Counted from the first letter of the stretch, positions 34,966 through 44,171 are shown. The stretch is 64,000 bases of DNA from Alloalcanivorax venustensis ISO4 (GCF_015356855.1 NZ_ARXR01000004.1:124001-188000); one strand, 5' to 3'. The notes: generated by a model not told the origin, from the letters alone. Numbers and translations: made by a program.

Positions 34966-37025
34966 CACGCTTTTTATTCGCACTGGTATGTCTGCTCGGC
35001 GCGGCCACCGTGGCCTGGGTGGGCATCGGCTTTCTCGGCACCAACCTGGTGGCCCTCACCGCCACCCTGCTGATCGCCTTCGTGTACGCCTTCGGCTTCC
35101 TGGAGCTGCGCCGCTTCCGCGCCGACAGCGCGCAGCTGGCCCGGCAACTGGAGACCCCGCCCGGCGACGGCGACGCCCTGGAGCGCTGGCTGGCCGAGCT
35201 GCCCGCCGCCCTGCGCGGCGCCGTGCGCCGGCGCGTGGACGGGGAAAGCACGCCGCTGCCCGGCCCCATGCTGACACCCTACCTGTCCGGCCTGCTGGTG
35301 ATGCTGGGCCTGCTGGGTACCTTTATCGGCATGATCGTCACCCTGCAGGGCGCGGTCAGCGCCCTGGAAGGCGGCAACAACCTGGCCGCCGTACAGAGCG
35401 CCCTGGCGGCGCCCATCGCCGGGCTCAGCCTGGCCTTCGGCACCTCCATCGCCGGTGTCGCCGCCTCCGCCATGCTGGGGCTGGGCGCCACGCTCAGCCG
35501 CCGCGAGCGCACGCTCGTCGGCCGCGACCTGGACGCCGTGCTGCGCCGGGATCTGCGCGCGTTTTCCCTGAAACATCAGCAGCAGGAGGCGTTCCGCGCC
35601 CTGCAGTCTCAGTCCGACGCCTTCCCCGCCGTGGTGGATAGCCTGCAGGCGCTGACCCAGCGCCTGGAACAGATGGGCGACCAGCTCAACAGCGCGCTCA
35701 CCGACAATCAAAAGCAGTTCCACGAGCAGACTGCCGAGCACTACCGCCAACTGGCGGCGTCCGTCGGCGACAGCCTGAGCACCAGCCTGGCGGACAGCAG
35801 CCGGCTGGCGGCGGAAAGCGTCCGCCCGGTGATCGCCGAGGCTCTGGAACGCCTCAACGACCAGGCGGCGCAGAGCCACCAGCGCCTCAACACGCTCACC
35901 GAAAGCCAGCTGAGCCGGATCGCCGAGCGCTTCGACACCACCACCGAGCAAGCGGCGCGCCACTGGCGCGAGGGCCTGGCCGAACATCAACAGACCGCGC
36001 AAAGCCTCACCGACAAGGTGGCCGCCGCCCTACAGGAACACAACGACCGCTTCCAGGCCCACGGCGACGCCCTGCTGACGCAGATCCGCGACGATCAGCA
36101 GCAGGCCCGGACCGACAACCAGCAACGCCTGACCGCCATCACCGAGCGCTTCCAAGAGGCCGGCGACGCCACCGCCGAAGGCTGGCGCCAGGGCCTCGAG
36201 CAGCAACAGCAAACACTGGCGCGACTGGTCAGCGACCTCGGCGACACCCTGAGTGGCCACACGGAGCGCTTCCAGCACACCGCCGACGGCCTGGTGGAAG
36301 GGCAGCGGCAAGGCCTGGACACCCTGCTCGCCCGCACCGGCGAGCAGCTCAGCGCCCTGCGGGATCAGGAGGCGGCGCGCGGCGACGCGGCCACGCAGCG
36401 CCTGGCCGACCTGGAAGCCACCGTCACCCGCCACCTCACCGAGCTGGGCACCGCCCTGGAGGCACCGATGACGCGGCTGATCGAAACCGCCTCGGAGACG
36501 CCCAAGGCGGCCGCCGACGTGATCAGCCGCCTGCGCGAGGAAATGGCGCAAAGCAGCGAACGGGACAACGAACTGCTGGAGGAACGCCGCCGCATCATGG
36601 GCGAGCTGGACGCCCTGCTCACCGCCCAGCAGCAGGCGGCCGGCGTGCAGCGCGACGCGGTGGAAACGCTGATCCGCGACGCCGGCGGCGTGCTCAAGGA
36701 GGTCAGCGATACCTTCGCCGGCCAGGTGGACGCGCAGACCGACCGCCTGGACGAGGCCGCCGCCGACATCACCGGCGGGGCCCACGAGGTGGCCAGCCTG
36801 GGCGACGCCTTCGGCACCGCGGTGAACCTGTTCAGCGAGTCCAACGGCAAGCTGCTGGATAACCTGAAACGCATCGAGACGTCCCTGGAGCAGTCCGCCG
36901 CGCGCAGCGACGAGCAGCTCGCCTACTACGTGGAGCAGGCCCGCGAGGTGATCGACCTGAGCCTGAGTTCGCAAAAGGAAGTGATCGACGCCCTGGCCGC
37001 CCTCAAAGCCAACGAGGCGCGCTGA
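34962..37025 (+). CDS. DUF802 protein: MotA/TolQ/ExbB-like core with long helical tail
   Basis: 687 residues. Four membrane helices lie in the first 175 residues (about 4-24, 27-48, 106-128, 151-175). The third contains GLLGTFIGM (116-124) and the fourth PIAGLSLAFGTSIAG, the two pore-lining signatures of the MotA/TolQ/ExbB proton-channel superfamily. Residues ~180-687 form an uninterrupted, hydrophilic, Gln/Ala/Leu-rich coiled-coil tail that should project into the cytoplasm. This is the plan of ZorA in Zorya systems. It is coupled to DUF3348 and, by a TGATG overlap, to the MotB/OmpA partner. Expected to make a pentameric ion-driven stator (inference). Confidence 0.88.
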   Translation: MTRFLFALVCLLGAATVAWVGIGFLGTNLVALTATLLIAFVYAFGFLELRRFRADSAQLARQLETPPGDGDALERWLAELPAALRGAVRRRVDGESTPLPGPMLTPYLSGLLVMLGLLGTFIGMIVTLQGAVSALEGGNNLAAVQSALAAPIAGLSLAFGTSIAGVAASAMLGLGATLSRRERTLVGRDLDAVLRRDLRAFSLKHQQQEAFRALQSQSDAFPAVVDSLQALTQRLEQMGDQLNSALTDNQKQFHEQTAEHYRQLAASVGDSLSTSLADSSRLAAESVRPVIAEALERLNDQAAQSHQRLNTLTESQLSRIAERFDTTTEQAARHWREGLAEHQQTAQSLTDKVAAALQEHNDRFQAHGDALLTQIRDDQQQARTDNQQRLTAITERFQEAGDATAEGWRQGLEQQQQTLARLVSDLGDTLSGHTERFQHTADGLVEGQRQGLDTLLARTGEQLSALRDQEAARGDAATQRLADLEATVTRHLTELGTALEAPMTRLIETASETPKAAADVISRLREEMAQSSERDNELLEERRRIMGELDALLTAQQQAAGVQRDAVETLIRDAGGVLKEVSDTFAGQVDAQTDRLDEAAADITGGAHEVASLGDAFGTAVNLFSESNGKLLDNLKRIETSLEQSAARSDEQLAYYVEQAREVIDLSLSSQKEVIDALAALKANEAR

Positions 37026-37693
37026 TGGACGAGCTTCACGACGGCCAGGACGGCGCTCAGTCCACCCCGGTGTGGGCGATCTTCTCGGACCTGATGGCGG
37101 CGCTGGTGGGTATCTTCGTGCTGCTGCTGGTGTGGGTGATCGGCATTCAGCTGGAACTGAGCCAGTCGCTGGAGCAGGAACGCGCCAAACTGCAGGCCGA
37201 GCAGCAACGACGCCAGGCGTTGGAAGAGGCGCTCGCCGACCCGCTCGCCAGCGGCCGCATTTCGTTCCAGAACGGCCGCATCGGTATTAACGGCAGCGTG
37301 CTGTTCGCGCTCAACGCGGACCGCCTGCAGCCGGAGGGCCGCGCGCTGCTGGAGAGCCTGGTGGAACCGCTGCAAACCTACCTGGCGCAACACGACGAGC
37401 TGCTGATGGTGAGCGGCTTCACCGACGACCTGCCGATCCAGCAGGGCAACCCGCGCTACGCGGACAACTGGGGCCTGTCCGCCCAGCGCGCGCTCACGGT
37501 CACCCGCACCCTGATCGATCAGGGGCTGCCGGAGGCGCGCATTTTCGCCGCCGCCTTCGGCGACAATCAGCCGGTGACCCCCAACGTGGACGACGCCGCC
37601 CGCGCCAAAAACCGGCGCGTGGAGATCACCACCGTGCCGCGCGCCGACGCCACCGCCGGCGAGCCGGAGCAGACCGGGCAACGCGATGAGTGA
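37025..37693 (+). CDS. MotB/OmpA-like protein (stator partner)
   Basis: 222 residues. One membrane helix (about 17-38) begins with FSDLMAALVGIF, with Asp22 at the position of the proton-binding Asp of MotB/TolR/ZorB. A short coiled coil (QSLEQERAKLQAEQQRRQ) leads to an OmpA domain with GFTDDLPI, NWGLSAQRA and KNRRVEI, the residues that hold peptidoglycan. Such a dimer anchors the rotor/stator to the cell wall. One-base overlap with DUF802 upstream and 8-base overlap with DUF2894 downstream. Confidence 0.92.
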   Translation: MDELHDGQDGAQSTPVWAIFSDLMAALVGIFVLLLVWVIGIQLELSQSLEQERAKLQAEQQRRQALEEALADPLASGRISFQNGRIGINGSVLFALNADRLQPEGRALLESLVEPLQTYLAQHDELLMVSGFTDDLPIQQGNPRYADNWGLSAQRALTVTRTLIDQGLPEARIFAAAFGDNQPVTPNVDDAARAKNRRVEITTVPRADATAGEPEQTGQRDE

Positions 37694-38204
37694 GGTGCTG
37701 ACGCAACTGGAAGCCCTGCGCCAAAAAGGCGCCCACCACCGCGACCCGGTGCGCTTCGCCTATCTGGAAAGCTTTGCCACGCGCCTGGCCGAAAGCCGGC
37801 GCGCGCCGTCGCAAAAGCATCAGGAAAAACTGGAAAAGGCACTCGCGGACTACCGGGCCCGCGCGGACGCCGACGACGACAAGCAGGGCGATCGCCCCGC
37901 GCCGCCACCCTCTCCGCTGGCGGCCTTGCTGACCCGGCTGCGTGGCGACGGCGAAGCACCCGTCGAGTTGAAAGCCCTGGCGCCGATCCGCGAAGCCCAG
38001 GCCCGACAGCAGTTGGCCGCGCGCATCCAGCACGCCATCACCCAGGTCCCCGGCGACGCGGGCCCGCTCAACGCCCACCGCCAGGTGGCCCGCGCGCTGG
38101 CCGCGCTGCAGGACATCTCACCGCAATATCTGGAGCACCTGGTCACCTACCTGGACGACCTGATGGTGTTGGAGAAAATCCCCGCCACAAAACGATCTTC
38201 GTAA
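37686..38204 (+). CDS. DUF2894-family protein
   Basis: 172 residues, soluble and helical. RDPVRFAYLESFATRLAE at the N-terminus and a conserved-looking C-terminal SPQYLEHLVTYLDDL are typical of DUF2894, which is known mainly from DUF3348-DUF802-OmpA operons. No enzymatic motif is visible. Last gene of the operon; translational coupling through an 8-base overlap with the OmpA gene suggests fixed stoichiometry. Confidence 0.82.
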   Translation: MSEVLTQLEALRQKGAHHRDPVRFAYLESFATRLAESRRAPSQKHQEKLEKALADYRARADADDDKQGDRPAPPPSPLAALLTRLRGDGEAPVELKALAPIREAQARQQLAARIQHAITQVPGDAGPLNAHRQVARALAALQDISPQYLEHLVTYLDDLMVLEKIPATKRSS

Positions 38205-38225
38205 GCACGGGTTTTTGGCAAGTCA

Positions 38226-38417
38226 TTTGGAGCGGGACCCGCTGCGAAAGGGACCACCTTGTGCGAGCGGGCCCAGCCCGCGAAAGGCAAGCAATGCTTG
38301 CCGGCAGGATCCCAGAGACGCCGTTTATGGCGCTGTTAAAAAGCCTCTGGAATCCAGCGGGGCAACCTTGGCCGGGAGCTTCGCTCCCTTTCGCGGGCGG
38401 GGCCCGCTCCCACAAAG
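38226..38417. repeat. REPIN-like element (copy 2)
   Basis: About 190 bases, holding two REP units in inverted orientation (GCGAGCGGGC..GCCCGCGAAAGG at 38264-38287 and the mirror ending GCCCGCTCCCACAAA at 38416), plus a third, partial REP at 38227-38252 (GGAGCGGGACCCGCTGCGAAAGGG). The inner GGCAGGAT-CCAGAGAC and GCCTCTGG blocks match copy 1 at 9.1 kb. It fills most of the 251-base gap between the DUF2894 gene and yghU. Confidence 0.78.
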
Positions 38418-38455
38418 GCCGCCACCACAAGGGCCCGCTCACACCAGTGCCGCGG

Positions 38456-39325
38456 CTATGAGTCTTCCAGCTTGTCCTGGGTGCGCAGCTGGAAGTCGCT
38501 GGCGTCGTGGCGCTCGCGCAGCTGTTCGCCGGGCTCGCCCCAGGCGCGGTTGACCATGCGGCCGCGCTGCACGGCGGGGCGCTCGGCGATCTCCGCTTCC
38601 CAGCGCAGCACGTTCTTGTAGGTGTGCGCTTCCAGGAATTCGGCGGCCTCGTACACCTTGTTGGTGACCAGGGCGCCGTACCAGGGCCAGACCGCCATGT
38701 CGGCGATGGTGTAGTCGTCGCCGGACAGGAAGCGGTTGTCCGCCAGGCGGCGGTCGAGCACGTCCAGCTGGCGCTTCACTTCCATGGTGTAGCGGTTGAT
38801 CGGGTATTCGTATTTCTCCGGCGCGTAGGCGTAGAAGTGGCCGAAGCCGCCGCCCAGGAACGGCACCGCGCCCATCTGCCAGAACAGCCAGTTCAGGCAT
38901 TCGGTGCGCTTGGCCGGATCAGTGGGCAGGAAGGCGCCGAACTTTTCCGCCAGGTAGAGCAGGATGGCGCCGGACTCGAACACGCGCACCGACGGGTCCT
39001 GGCTTTGATCCACCAGGGCCGGAATCTTGGAGTTGGGGTTGATGTCCACGAACCCGCTGCCGAACTGCTCGCCCTCGGTGATGCGGATCAACCAGGCGTC
39101 GTACTCCGCGCCTTGGAAGCCCTTTTCCAGTAGCTCTTCCAGCAGCACCGTCACCTTGACGCCGTTGGGCGTGGCCAGGGAATACAGCTGCAGAGGATGC
39201 TTGCCCACCGGCAGGTCTTTGTCATGGGTGGGGCCGGCGATGGGCCGGTTGATGCTGGCGAATTTGCCGCCGCTTTCCGCGTCCCATTTCCAGACTTTCG
39301 GAGGCGTGTAGGTGTCGTCGCTCAT
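38456..39325 (-). CDS. yghU: Glutathione transferase-like disulfide-bond oxidoreductase YghU
   Basis: 289 residues, collinear with E. coli YghU (288): TYTPPKVWKWD at the start, NRPIAGPTHDK, the thioredoxin-fold LYSLATPNGVKVT and NPNSKIPAL, then FGHFYAYAP and the C-terminal ERHDASDF. These Nu-class GSTs bind two glutathiones and reduce disulfides. Start at 39325 (MSDDTY) set by homology. Confidence 0.94.
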   Translation of the reverse strand: MSDDTYTPPKVWKWDAESGGKFASINRPIAGPTHDKDLPVGKHPLQLYSLATPNGVKVTVLLEELLEKGFQGAEYDAWLIRITEGEQFGSGFVDINPNSKIPALVDQSQDPSVRVFESGAILLYLAEKFGAFLPTDPAKRTECLNWLFWQMGAVPFLGGGFGHFYAYAPEKYEYPINRYTMEVKRQLDVLDRRLADNRFLSGDDYTIADMAVWPWYGALVTNKVYEAAEFLEAHTYKNVLRWEAEIAERPAVQRGRMVNRAWGEPGEQLRERHDASDFQLRTQDKLEDS

Positions 39326-39558
39326 AACTACTCTCTCGATCAGACAAACGAAGTAATACCCGGGTTTAGGGGCAAAGAATGACAAGATAACGCTCAAGAC
39401 GGCGGCAAGATAGCCGCGTGATGCCCCATAACCCGCCGATCCTTGCCCGATCCTGGCGTCGCTCGAAGCGCGCCGCCGGCCGCTTTCTTCCGCCCCTGAA
39501 ACAACTGTGCTAACGTCCGAGCGACCTTCCCGGACCGACCTGATTGTGGAGAAGACGC

Positions 39559-40236
39559 TTGCCGGCGGAACCTGAACACAACGATAAAACCGCCCTCGAC
39601 AGCGAGCAGCAACTGGTGGAAGCCACGGTGGACGGCGTGCAGGACAGCGCGCTCACCGAGACGCGCCGCAACCAGATCTGCGACGCGGCCCTGTCCTTGT
39701 TTCTGGAAAAGGGCTTCGACGCCACCACCATCCGCGACATCTGCGCGCGCTCCGGCGTCAACCAGGCGAGCATCTACGATTACATCGCCAACAAAAACGA
39801 CATCCTGCGCCGGCTGCTCAACAAACTGTGGTTCGCCCAGGACGTGCCGACCCTGGCGGAACGTCTGGAGCGCGACCCGGACGTGCCGTTCGAGGATCAG
39901 GTAGCGGCGTTCTTCCAGGACGTCTGGACCAAGAAGCGCCAGGGCACCCTGCTGATCTACCGCTCCATCCCTCACCTCCGCGACGAAGACCGCAAGACCA
40001 TGCGCGCCCGCGACGAGACGGTGCTCAGTGCCTTAGCCGACCAGCTGCGCGAACGCACCGGTCTGCCCGAGGACGACCCGCGCGCCGAAGTGGTGGCCAA
40101 CATGATCGTCTTCCTGGCCGCGTTCGCGCCCATGCGCGACTGGCTGAACCGCGACATCGACGACACCGTGATCCTCAAGACGGTGGCCGCGGCGGTCCGC
40201 GCCATGGTCGACCAGCTGGGCGAAAAGCCCAATTAA
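39559..40236 (+). CDS. TetR-family regulator of the adjacent acyl-CoA operon
   Basis: 225 residues. The HTH region lies at about residues 40-80 (QICDAALSLFLEKGFDATTIRDICARSGVNQASIYDYI in part: TTIRDICARSG, SIYDYIANKNDI). The C-terminal ligand domain is of the FadR/KstR2-like type. No ATG fits; TTG at 39559 with GGAGAAG just upstream is the best start. It reads toward the acyl-CoA ligase operon, whose promoter holds a 14-bp palindrome, so it probably represses that operon and is released by an acyl-CoA (inference). Confidence 0.85.
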   Translation: MPAEPEHNDKTALDSEQQLVEATVDGVQDSALTETRRNQICDAALSLFLEKGFDATTIRDICARSGVNQASIYDYIANKNDILRRLLNKLWFAQDVPTLAERLERDPDVPFEDQVAAFFQDVWTKKRQGTLLIYRSIPHLRDEDRKTMRARDETVLSALADQLRERTGLPEDDPRAEVVANMIVFLAAFAPMRDWLNRDIDDTVILKTVAAAVRAMVDQLGEKPN

Positions 40237-40307
40237 TTCAGACGCTTGCCCGTCGAAATAGCATTCCATTATTCCTGATTCCGGTGTGACCCACCGGTCA
40301 ACGGCGC

Positions 40308-40356
40308 TTGACTTGCCGCCACCATCCGCCTTAGCTTGATTCCTGACAAGTGTCAG
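40308..40356 (+). promoter_or_regulatory. Promoter with TetR-type palindrome before the acyl-CoA operon
   Basis: TTGACT (40308-40313) and a weak TAGCTT (40332-40337) are spaced 18 bases apart. Just downstream, CTGACA-AG-TGTCAG (40343-40356) is a perfect 6-bp inverted repeat placed over the likely transcription start, a standard repressor site. It precedes the TTG start by 37 bases. Confidence 0.5.
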
Positions 40357-40392
40357 CCAGCCCACGGCGCTCGCCGTGCATAAGGAGAACAA

Positions 40393-42114
40393 TTGACGCC
40401 CGAAGACGCCCAGGCGCATATCGCCGCCAGCGATCCCCGCTTCGCGCTCACCGAGGCGGTGATCGGCGGAGTCCGCTATCCGGTATTCGCCAACGCCCCG
40501 GCACACCTGCGCGTGCTGCTGGAAGACGCCGCCCCCGCCTATGGGGACCGCGACGCCCTGGTCTACCAGGACGAACGCTGGAGCCACGCCGAGCTGTGCC
40601 GGGAGGTGCGGCGCGTCGCTAACGCCCTGGCCGACGACCTGGGCGTGCGCCAGGGCGACCCGGTGGCGATCGCCATGCGCAACTACCCGGAGCTGCCGAT
40701 CCTGATTCTGGCGGTGGCCGCGCTGGGCGCGGTGGCGGTGCCGATGAACGCCTGGTGGTCGGAGCAGGAGCTGGCCTACGGCCTGACGGACTGCGGCGCC
40801 CGGGTGGTGTTCGCCGACGGCCCGCGCCACCAGCGCATCGAGAGGCTGGCCGCCGACAACGGCCTGGCGCTGATCGCGGTGCGTGACGCCGAAGCCCTGC
40901 CCGGCCGGCCGCGCTATGAACAACTGCGCGACGGCGGCCGCGACGACCGCTGGCCGGATGTGACCATCGCCCCGGACGACGACTTCGCCGTGCTGTACTC
41001 CTCCGGCTCCACCGGCAACCCCAAGGGCGTGGTGCTCACCCATCGCGGCGCGATCTCGGCGGTGTACTCCTGGATCATGGCGCGGCTGATGGCGCCGCTG
41101 GTGGCGGACCCGCCGCCGCCCCTGCCGGAGCCGGACAAGGTGCAGCCGCCGTCGTTTCTGGTGGTGACGCCGCTGTTCCATGTCACCGCCTTGCAGTCGA
41201 ATTTCCTGCAGGGCCTGGCCAGCGGCGCCACCCTGACCCTGATGTACAAGTGGGACCCGGAAGAGGCGGTGCGTCTGATCAAGCGCGAGCGCATCACCCG
41301 CTTCACCGGCGTGCCCACCCAGTCCGCCGAATTGATGGATACCGCCCGCGCCCTGGGCGAAAGCCTGGACACCCTGGAAGCGATCGGCGGTGGCGGCGCC
41401 AAGCGGCCCGCCGCCCAGGTGGGCCAGCTCGCCGAAGCCTTCCCCGCCGCCGCCATCGCCTCCGGCTGGGGCATGACCGAAACCAACGCCCTGGGCATTC
41501 TGATCGGCGGGCCGGACTATGTGGCTCATCCGGAAGCCGCCGGCCGGCCGACCCCGCCGCTGCAGGAAATGCGCATCGTCGACGGCGACGGCAAGGAAGT
41601 GGCCACCGGCGAAATCGGCGAGCTGACCGTGAAAAGCGCCGCCAATATGCGCTGCTATCTGAACCAGCCCGAGGCCACCGCCGACACCGTCCGCGACGGC
41701 TGGCTGTACACCGGCGACCTGGCGCGCATCGACGAGGAAGGCCTGATCTACATCGTCGACCGCAAGAAGAGCATCATCATCCGCGGCGGCGAGAACATCG
41801 CCTGCCTGGAAGTGGAAGGCGCCCTGCACCGCCACCCGGACGTGGCCGAAGCCGGCGTGTTCCCGATTCCCGACGAGCGCCTGGGCGAGATCGTCGGCGC
41901 TGGCGTGCAGCTCAAGCCCGGCGCCCGCGTGGACGAGGCCGGGCTGCAAGCCTTCCTGGCGGACCACCTGGCCGCGTTCAAGATTCCCGACCGCCTCTGG
42001 CTGCGCAGCGACCCGCTGCCCCGGGGCGGCACCGACAAAACCGACCGCCGCGCTTTGCGCGCACAATGCCTGGCCGCCGACACCGAGGCGGGCGCCCCCA
42101 TCAACGAGGAGTAA
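40393..42114 (+). CDS. AMP-forming acyl-CoA synthetase/ligase
   Basis: 573 residues. P-loop YSSGSTGNPKG, the GWGMTETNA motif, YTGDLARIDEEG and the hinge DRKKSIII are present. The C-terminal catalytic lysine motif reads GGTDKTDRRALR rather than the usual TGKI, but the Lys is kept. TTG start with AAGGAG 5 bases upstream. First gene of a four-gene operon with an acyl-CoA dehydrogenase and two short-chain dehydrogenases, a complete set for beta-oxidation of an unusual acid. Substrate unknown. Confidence 0.92.
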   Translation: MTPEDAQAHIAASDPRFALTEAVIGGVRYPVFANAPAHLRVLLEDAAPAYGDRDALVYQDERWSHAELCREVRRVANALADDLGVRQGDPVAIAMRNYPELPILILAVAALGAVAVPMNAWWSEQELAYGLTDCGARVVFADGPRHQRIERLAADNGLALIAVRDAEALPGRPRYEQLRDGGRDDRWPDVTIAPDDDFAVLYSSGSTGNPKGVVLTHRGAISAVYSWIMARLMAPLVADPPPPLPEPDKVQPPSFLVVTPLFHVTALQSNFLQGLASGATLTLMYKWDPEEAVRLIKRERITRFTGVPTQSAELMDTARALGESLDTLEAIGGGGAKRPAAQVGQLAEAFPAAAIASGWGMTETNALGILIGGPDYVAHPEAAGRPTPPLQEMRIVDGDGKEVATGEIGELTVKSAANMRCYLNQPEATADTVRDGWLYTGDLARIDEEGLIYIVDRKKSIIIRGGENIACLEVEGALHRHPDVAEAGVFPIPDERLGEIVGAGVQLKPGARVDEAGLQAFLADHLAAFKIPDRLWLRSDPLPRGGTDKTDRRALRAQCLAADTEAGAPINEE

Positions 42115-42120
42115 ACACCC

Positions 42121-43371
42121 ATGGGTAACGATACCGATCTCAACAACCTGGCCATGTCCGAAGACGCGCGCCCGCTGCTGGACGCCCTGGCCAAGCACAT
42201 CCGCGAGAACGTGGACCCGATCACCGAGGAATTCCACCGTCTGGGCGAAGGCCGCGCCGAGCGGTTCAGCTACGCGCCCGGCCAGCTGGAGCTGCTGGAA
42301 ACCGCCAAGAACAAGGCCCGCGAAGCCGGCCTGTGGAACTTCTTCCTGCCCAACGCGGAAACCGGCGAAGGCCTGTCCAACCTGGACTACGCCTACATCG
42401 CCTTCGAGCTGGGCAAGAACCCGCTGGCGTCCCAGACCCTGAACTGCTCCGCGCCGGACACCGGCAACATGGAAGTGCTGGAGCGCGTCGGCACCCCCGA
42501 GCAGAAAGAGAAGTGGCTGAAGCCGCTGCTGGCCGGCGAGATCCGTTCCTGCTTCGGCATGACCGAACCCCAGGTGGCCTCCTCCGACGCCCGCAACATT
42601 GAAACCAGCGCCGTGCTGGACGGCGACGACTGGGTGATCAACGGCGAGAAATACTATATCTCCGGCGCCGGCGACCCGCGCTGCAAGATCATGATCTGCA
42701 TGGTCAAGACCAGCCCGGACGCGCCCACCTTCCGCCAGCAGTCGCAGATTCTGGTGCCCATGGACGCCCCCGGCGTGCACGTGCTCGGCCCGATGCGCGT
42801 GTTCGGCCACGACCACGCGCCCCACGGCCACATGCACATCAAGCTGGATAACGTGCGCGTGCCGAAAGAGAACATCCTGTGGGGCGAAGGCCGCGGCTTC
42901 GAGATTTCCCAGCTGCGCCTGGGCCCGGGCCGTATCCACCACTGCATGCGCTCCATCGGCTCCGCCGAGAAAGCCCTGGACCTGATTCTCGAGCGCGGCC
43001 TGAACCGGGAAGCGTTCGGCAAGGAAATCATCAACCTGGGCAAGAACATGGAAATCGTGTCCCGCGCCCGCATCGAAATCGAAGCCATGCGCATGGTGGT
43101 ACTGAAAGCCGCCAAGGCGATGGACGTGATGGGCAACAAGGAAGCGCGCATCTGGGTGTCCATGGCGAAAGCGATGGTGCCGGAGAAGTGCTGCCAGATC
43201 ATCGACCAGGCGATCCAGATCCACGGCGCCACCGGTGTCAGCCAGTGGTCGCCGCTGTCCGAGATGTACATGCAGCAGCGCACCCTGCGCCTGGCCGATG
43301 GCCCGGACGAAGTGCACCACAACGTGGTCGCCCGCAACGAAGTGAACCGCTACAACCAGACCGGAGCATAA
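42121..43371 (+). CDS. Acyl-CoA dehydrogenase (ACAD10/11-like)
   Basis: 416-residue flavoenzyme introducing the alpha-beta double bond into an acyl-CoA. CFGMTEPQVASSDA is the flavin/substrate motif. RLGPGRIHHCMR and LADGPDEVHH are typical of the ACAD10/11 branch, which handles long-chain, branched or hydroxylated acyl-CoAs. Starts 6 bases after the ligase gene; GAGGAG overlaps the end of that gene. Confidence 0.93.
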   Translation: MGNDTDLNNLAMSEDARPLLDALAKHIRENVDPITEEFHRLGEGRAERFSYAPGQLELLETAKNKAREAGLWNFFLPNAETGEGLSNLDYAYIAFELGKNPLASQTLNCSAPDTGNMEVLERVGTPEQKEKWLKPLLAGEIRSCFGMTEPQVASSDARNIETSAVLDGDDWVINGEKYYISGAGDPRCKIMICMVKTSPDAPTFRQQSQILVPMDAPGVHVLGPMRVFGHDHAPHGHMHIKLDNVRVPKENILWGEGRGFEISQLRLGPGRIHHCMRSIGSAEKALDLILERGLNREAFGKEIINLGKNMEIVSRARIEIEAMRMVVLKAAKAMDVMGNKEARIWVSMAKAMVPEKCCQIIDQAIQIHGATGVSQWSPLSEMYMQQRTLRLADGPDEVHHNVVARNEVNRYNQTGA

Positions 43372-43375
43372 CGCC

Positions 43376-44155
43376 ATGGTGGAGACCAAGCTGTTCGATC
43401 TGACCGGCAAGGTGGCGCTGATGACCGGCGCCTCCAAGGGCATGGGCAAAGCGATGGCCCACGCCCTGGCCGCGCATGGTGCCACCGTGGTGATCTCCGC
43501 GCGCACCCAGGAAACGCTCGATGAGACCGCCGCCGAGATCAACCAGGCGGTGGGCGCCGAGCGCGTGCACGGGGTGGCCGCCAACGCCGGCCGCAAACAG
43601 GAACTGGAGACGCTGGTGGAGAAAACCCACCAGCTCGCCGGGCCGGTGGACATTCTGGTCGGCAACGCCGGCGTCAATGTGCACTACGGGCCGATCTCCG
43701 AGATTCCCGACGACGCCTACGAAAAAACCATGCAGGTGAACGTGCAGGCCAACCTGTGGCTGGCGCGCCTGGTGGCGCCGGATATGATCGAGAAAGGCAA
43801 CGGCTCGATGATGTTCACCGCCAGCGTCGGCGCCTTTAAACCGTCCGACACCCTGGGCGTGTACGGCACCTCCAAGCTGGCGCTGATCGGCCTGGTGCGC
43901 AACCTGGCGCTGGAGTACGGCCCCCAGGGCATCCGCGCCAACGCCATCTGCCCGGGCCTGGTGCGCACCGATTTCGCCAAGGCGCTGTGGGACAACCCGG
44001 AAGCGGTGAAGCGCGCCAACTCGCAGATTCCGCTGCGCCGCCTGGGCGAAGCGGACGACTTCGAAGGCCTGGCCGTGTTCCTCGGCTCCGACGCCAGCCG
44101 CTACATGACCGGCCAGGCGCTGACCGTCTGCGGCGGCTCCTTTATGTGGAGCTGA
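43376..44155 (+). CDS. Short-chain dehydrogenase/reductase
   Basis: 259 residues, classical SDR: TGASKGMG cofactor loop, NAG at about residue 96-98, Ser followed by YGTSK (catalytic Tyr/Lys) and CPGLVRTDF. Cofactor NAD(P) in the cytosol. Lies 4 bases after the acyl-CoA dehydrogenase. Probably oxidises a hydroxyacyl-CoA or related alcohol in the operon's pathway (inference). Confidence 0.92.
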   Translation: MVETKLFDLTGKVALMTGASKGMGKAMAHALAAHGATVVISARTQETLDETAAEINQAVGAERVHGVAANAGRKQELETLVEKTHQLAGPVDILVGNAGVNVHYGPISEIPDDAYEKTMQVNVQANLWLARLVAPDMIEKGNGSMMFTASVGAFKPSDTLGVYGTSKLALIGLVRNLALEYGPQGIRANAICPGLVRTDFAKALWDNPEAVKRANSQIPLRRLGEADDFEGLAVFLGSDASRYMTGQALTVCGGSFMWS

Positions 44156-44171
44156 TGTAAGGAGAAGGTTT

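Noticed and set aside
34962-38204. Calling the stator-like operon a Zorya system outright
   Set aside because: Only the ZorA/ZorB-like pair is shared in layout; no ZorC, ZorD helicase/nuclease or ZorE HNH gene is present, and DUF3348/DUF2894 have no nuclease motif.
40033-43677. Very long open frame (1214 codons) on the minus strand opposite the acyl-CoA operon
   Set aside because: It is antisense to three genes with clear family motifs, and its translation is low-complexity His/Gly/Ala-rich, as expected from GC-rich codon mirroring.
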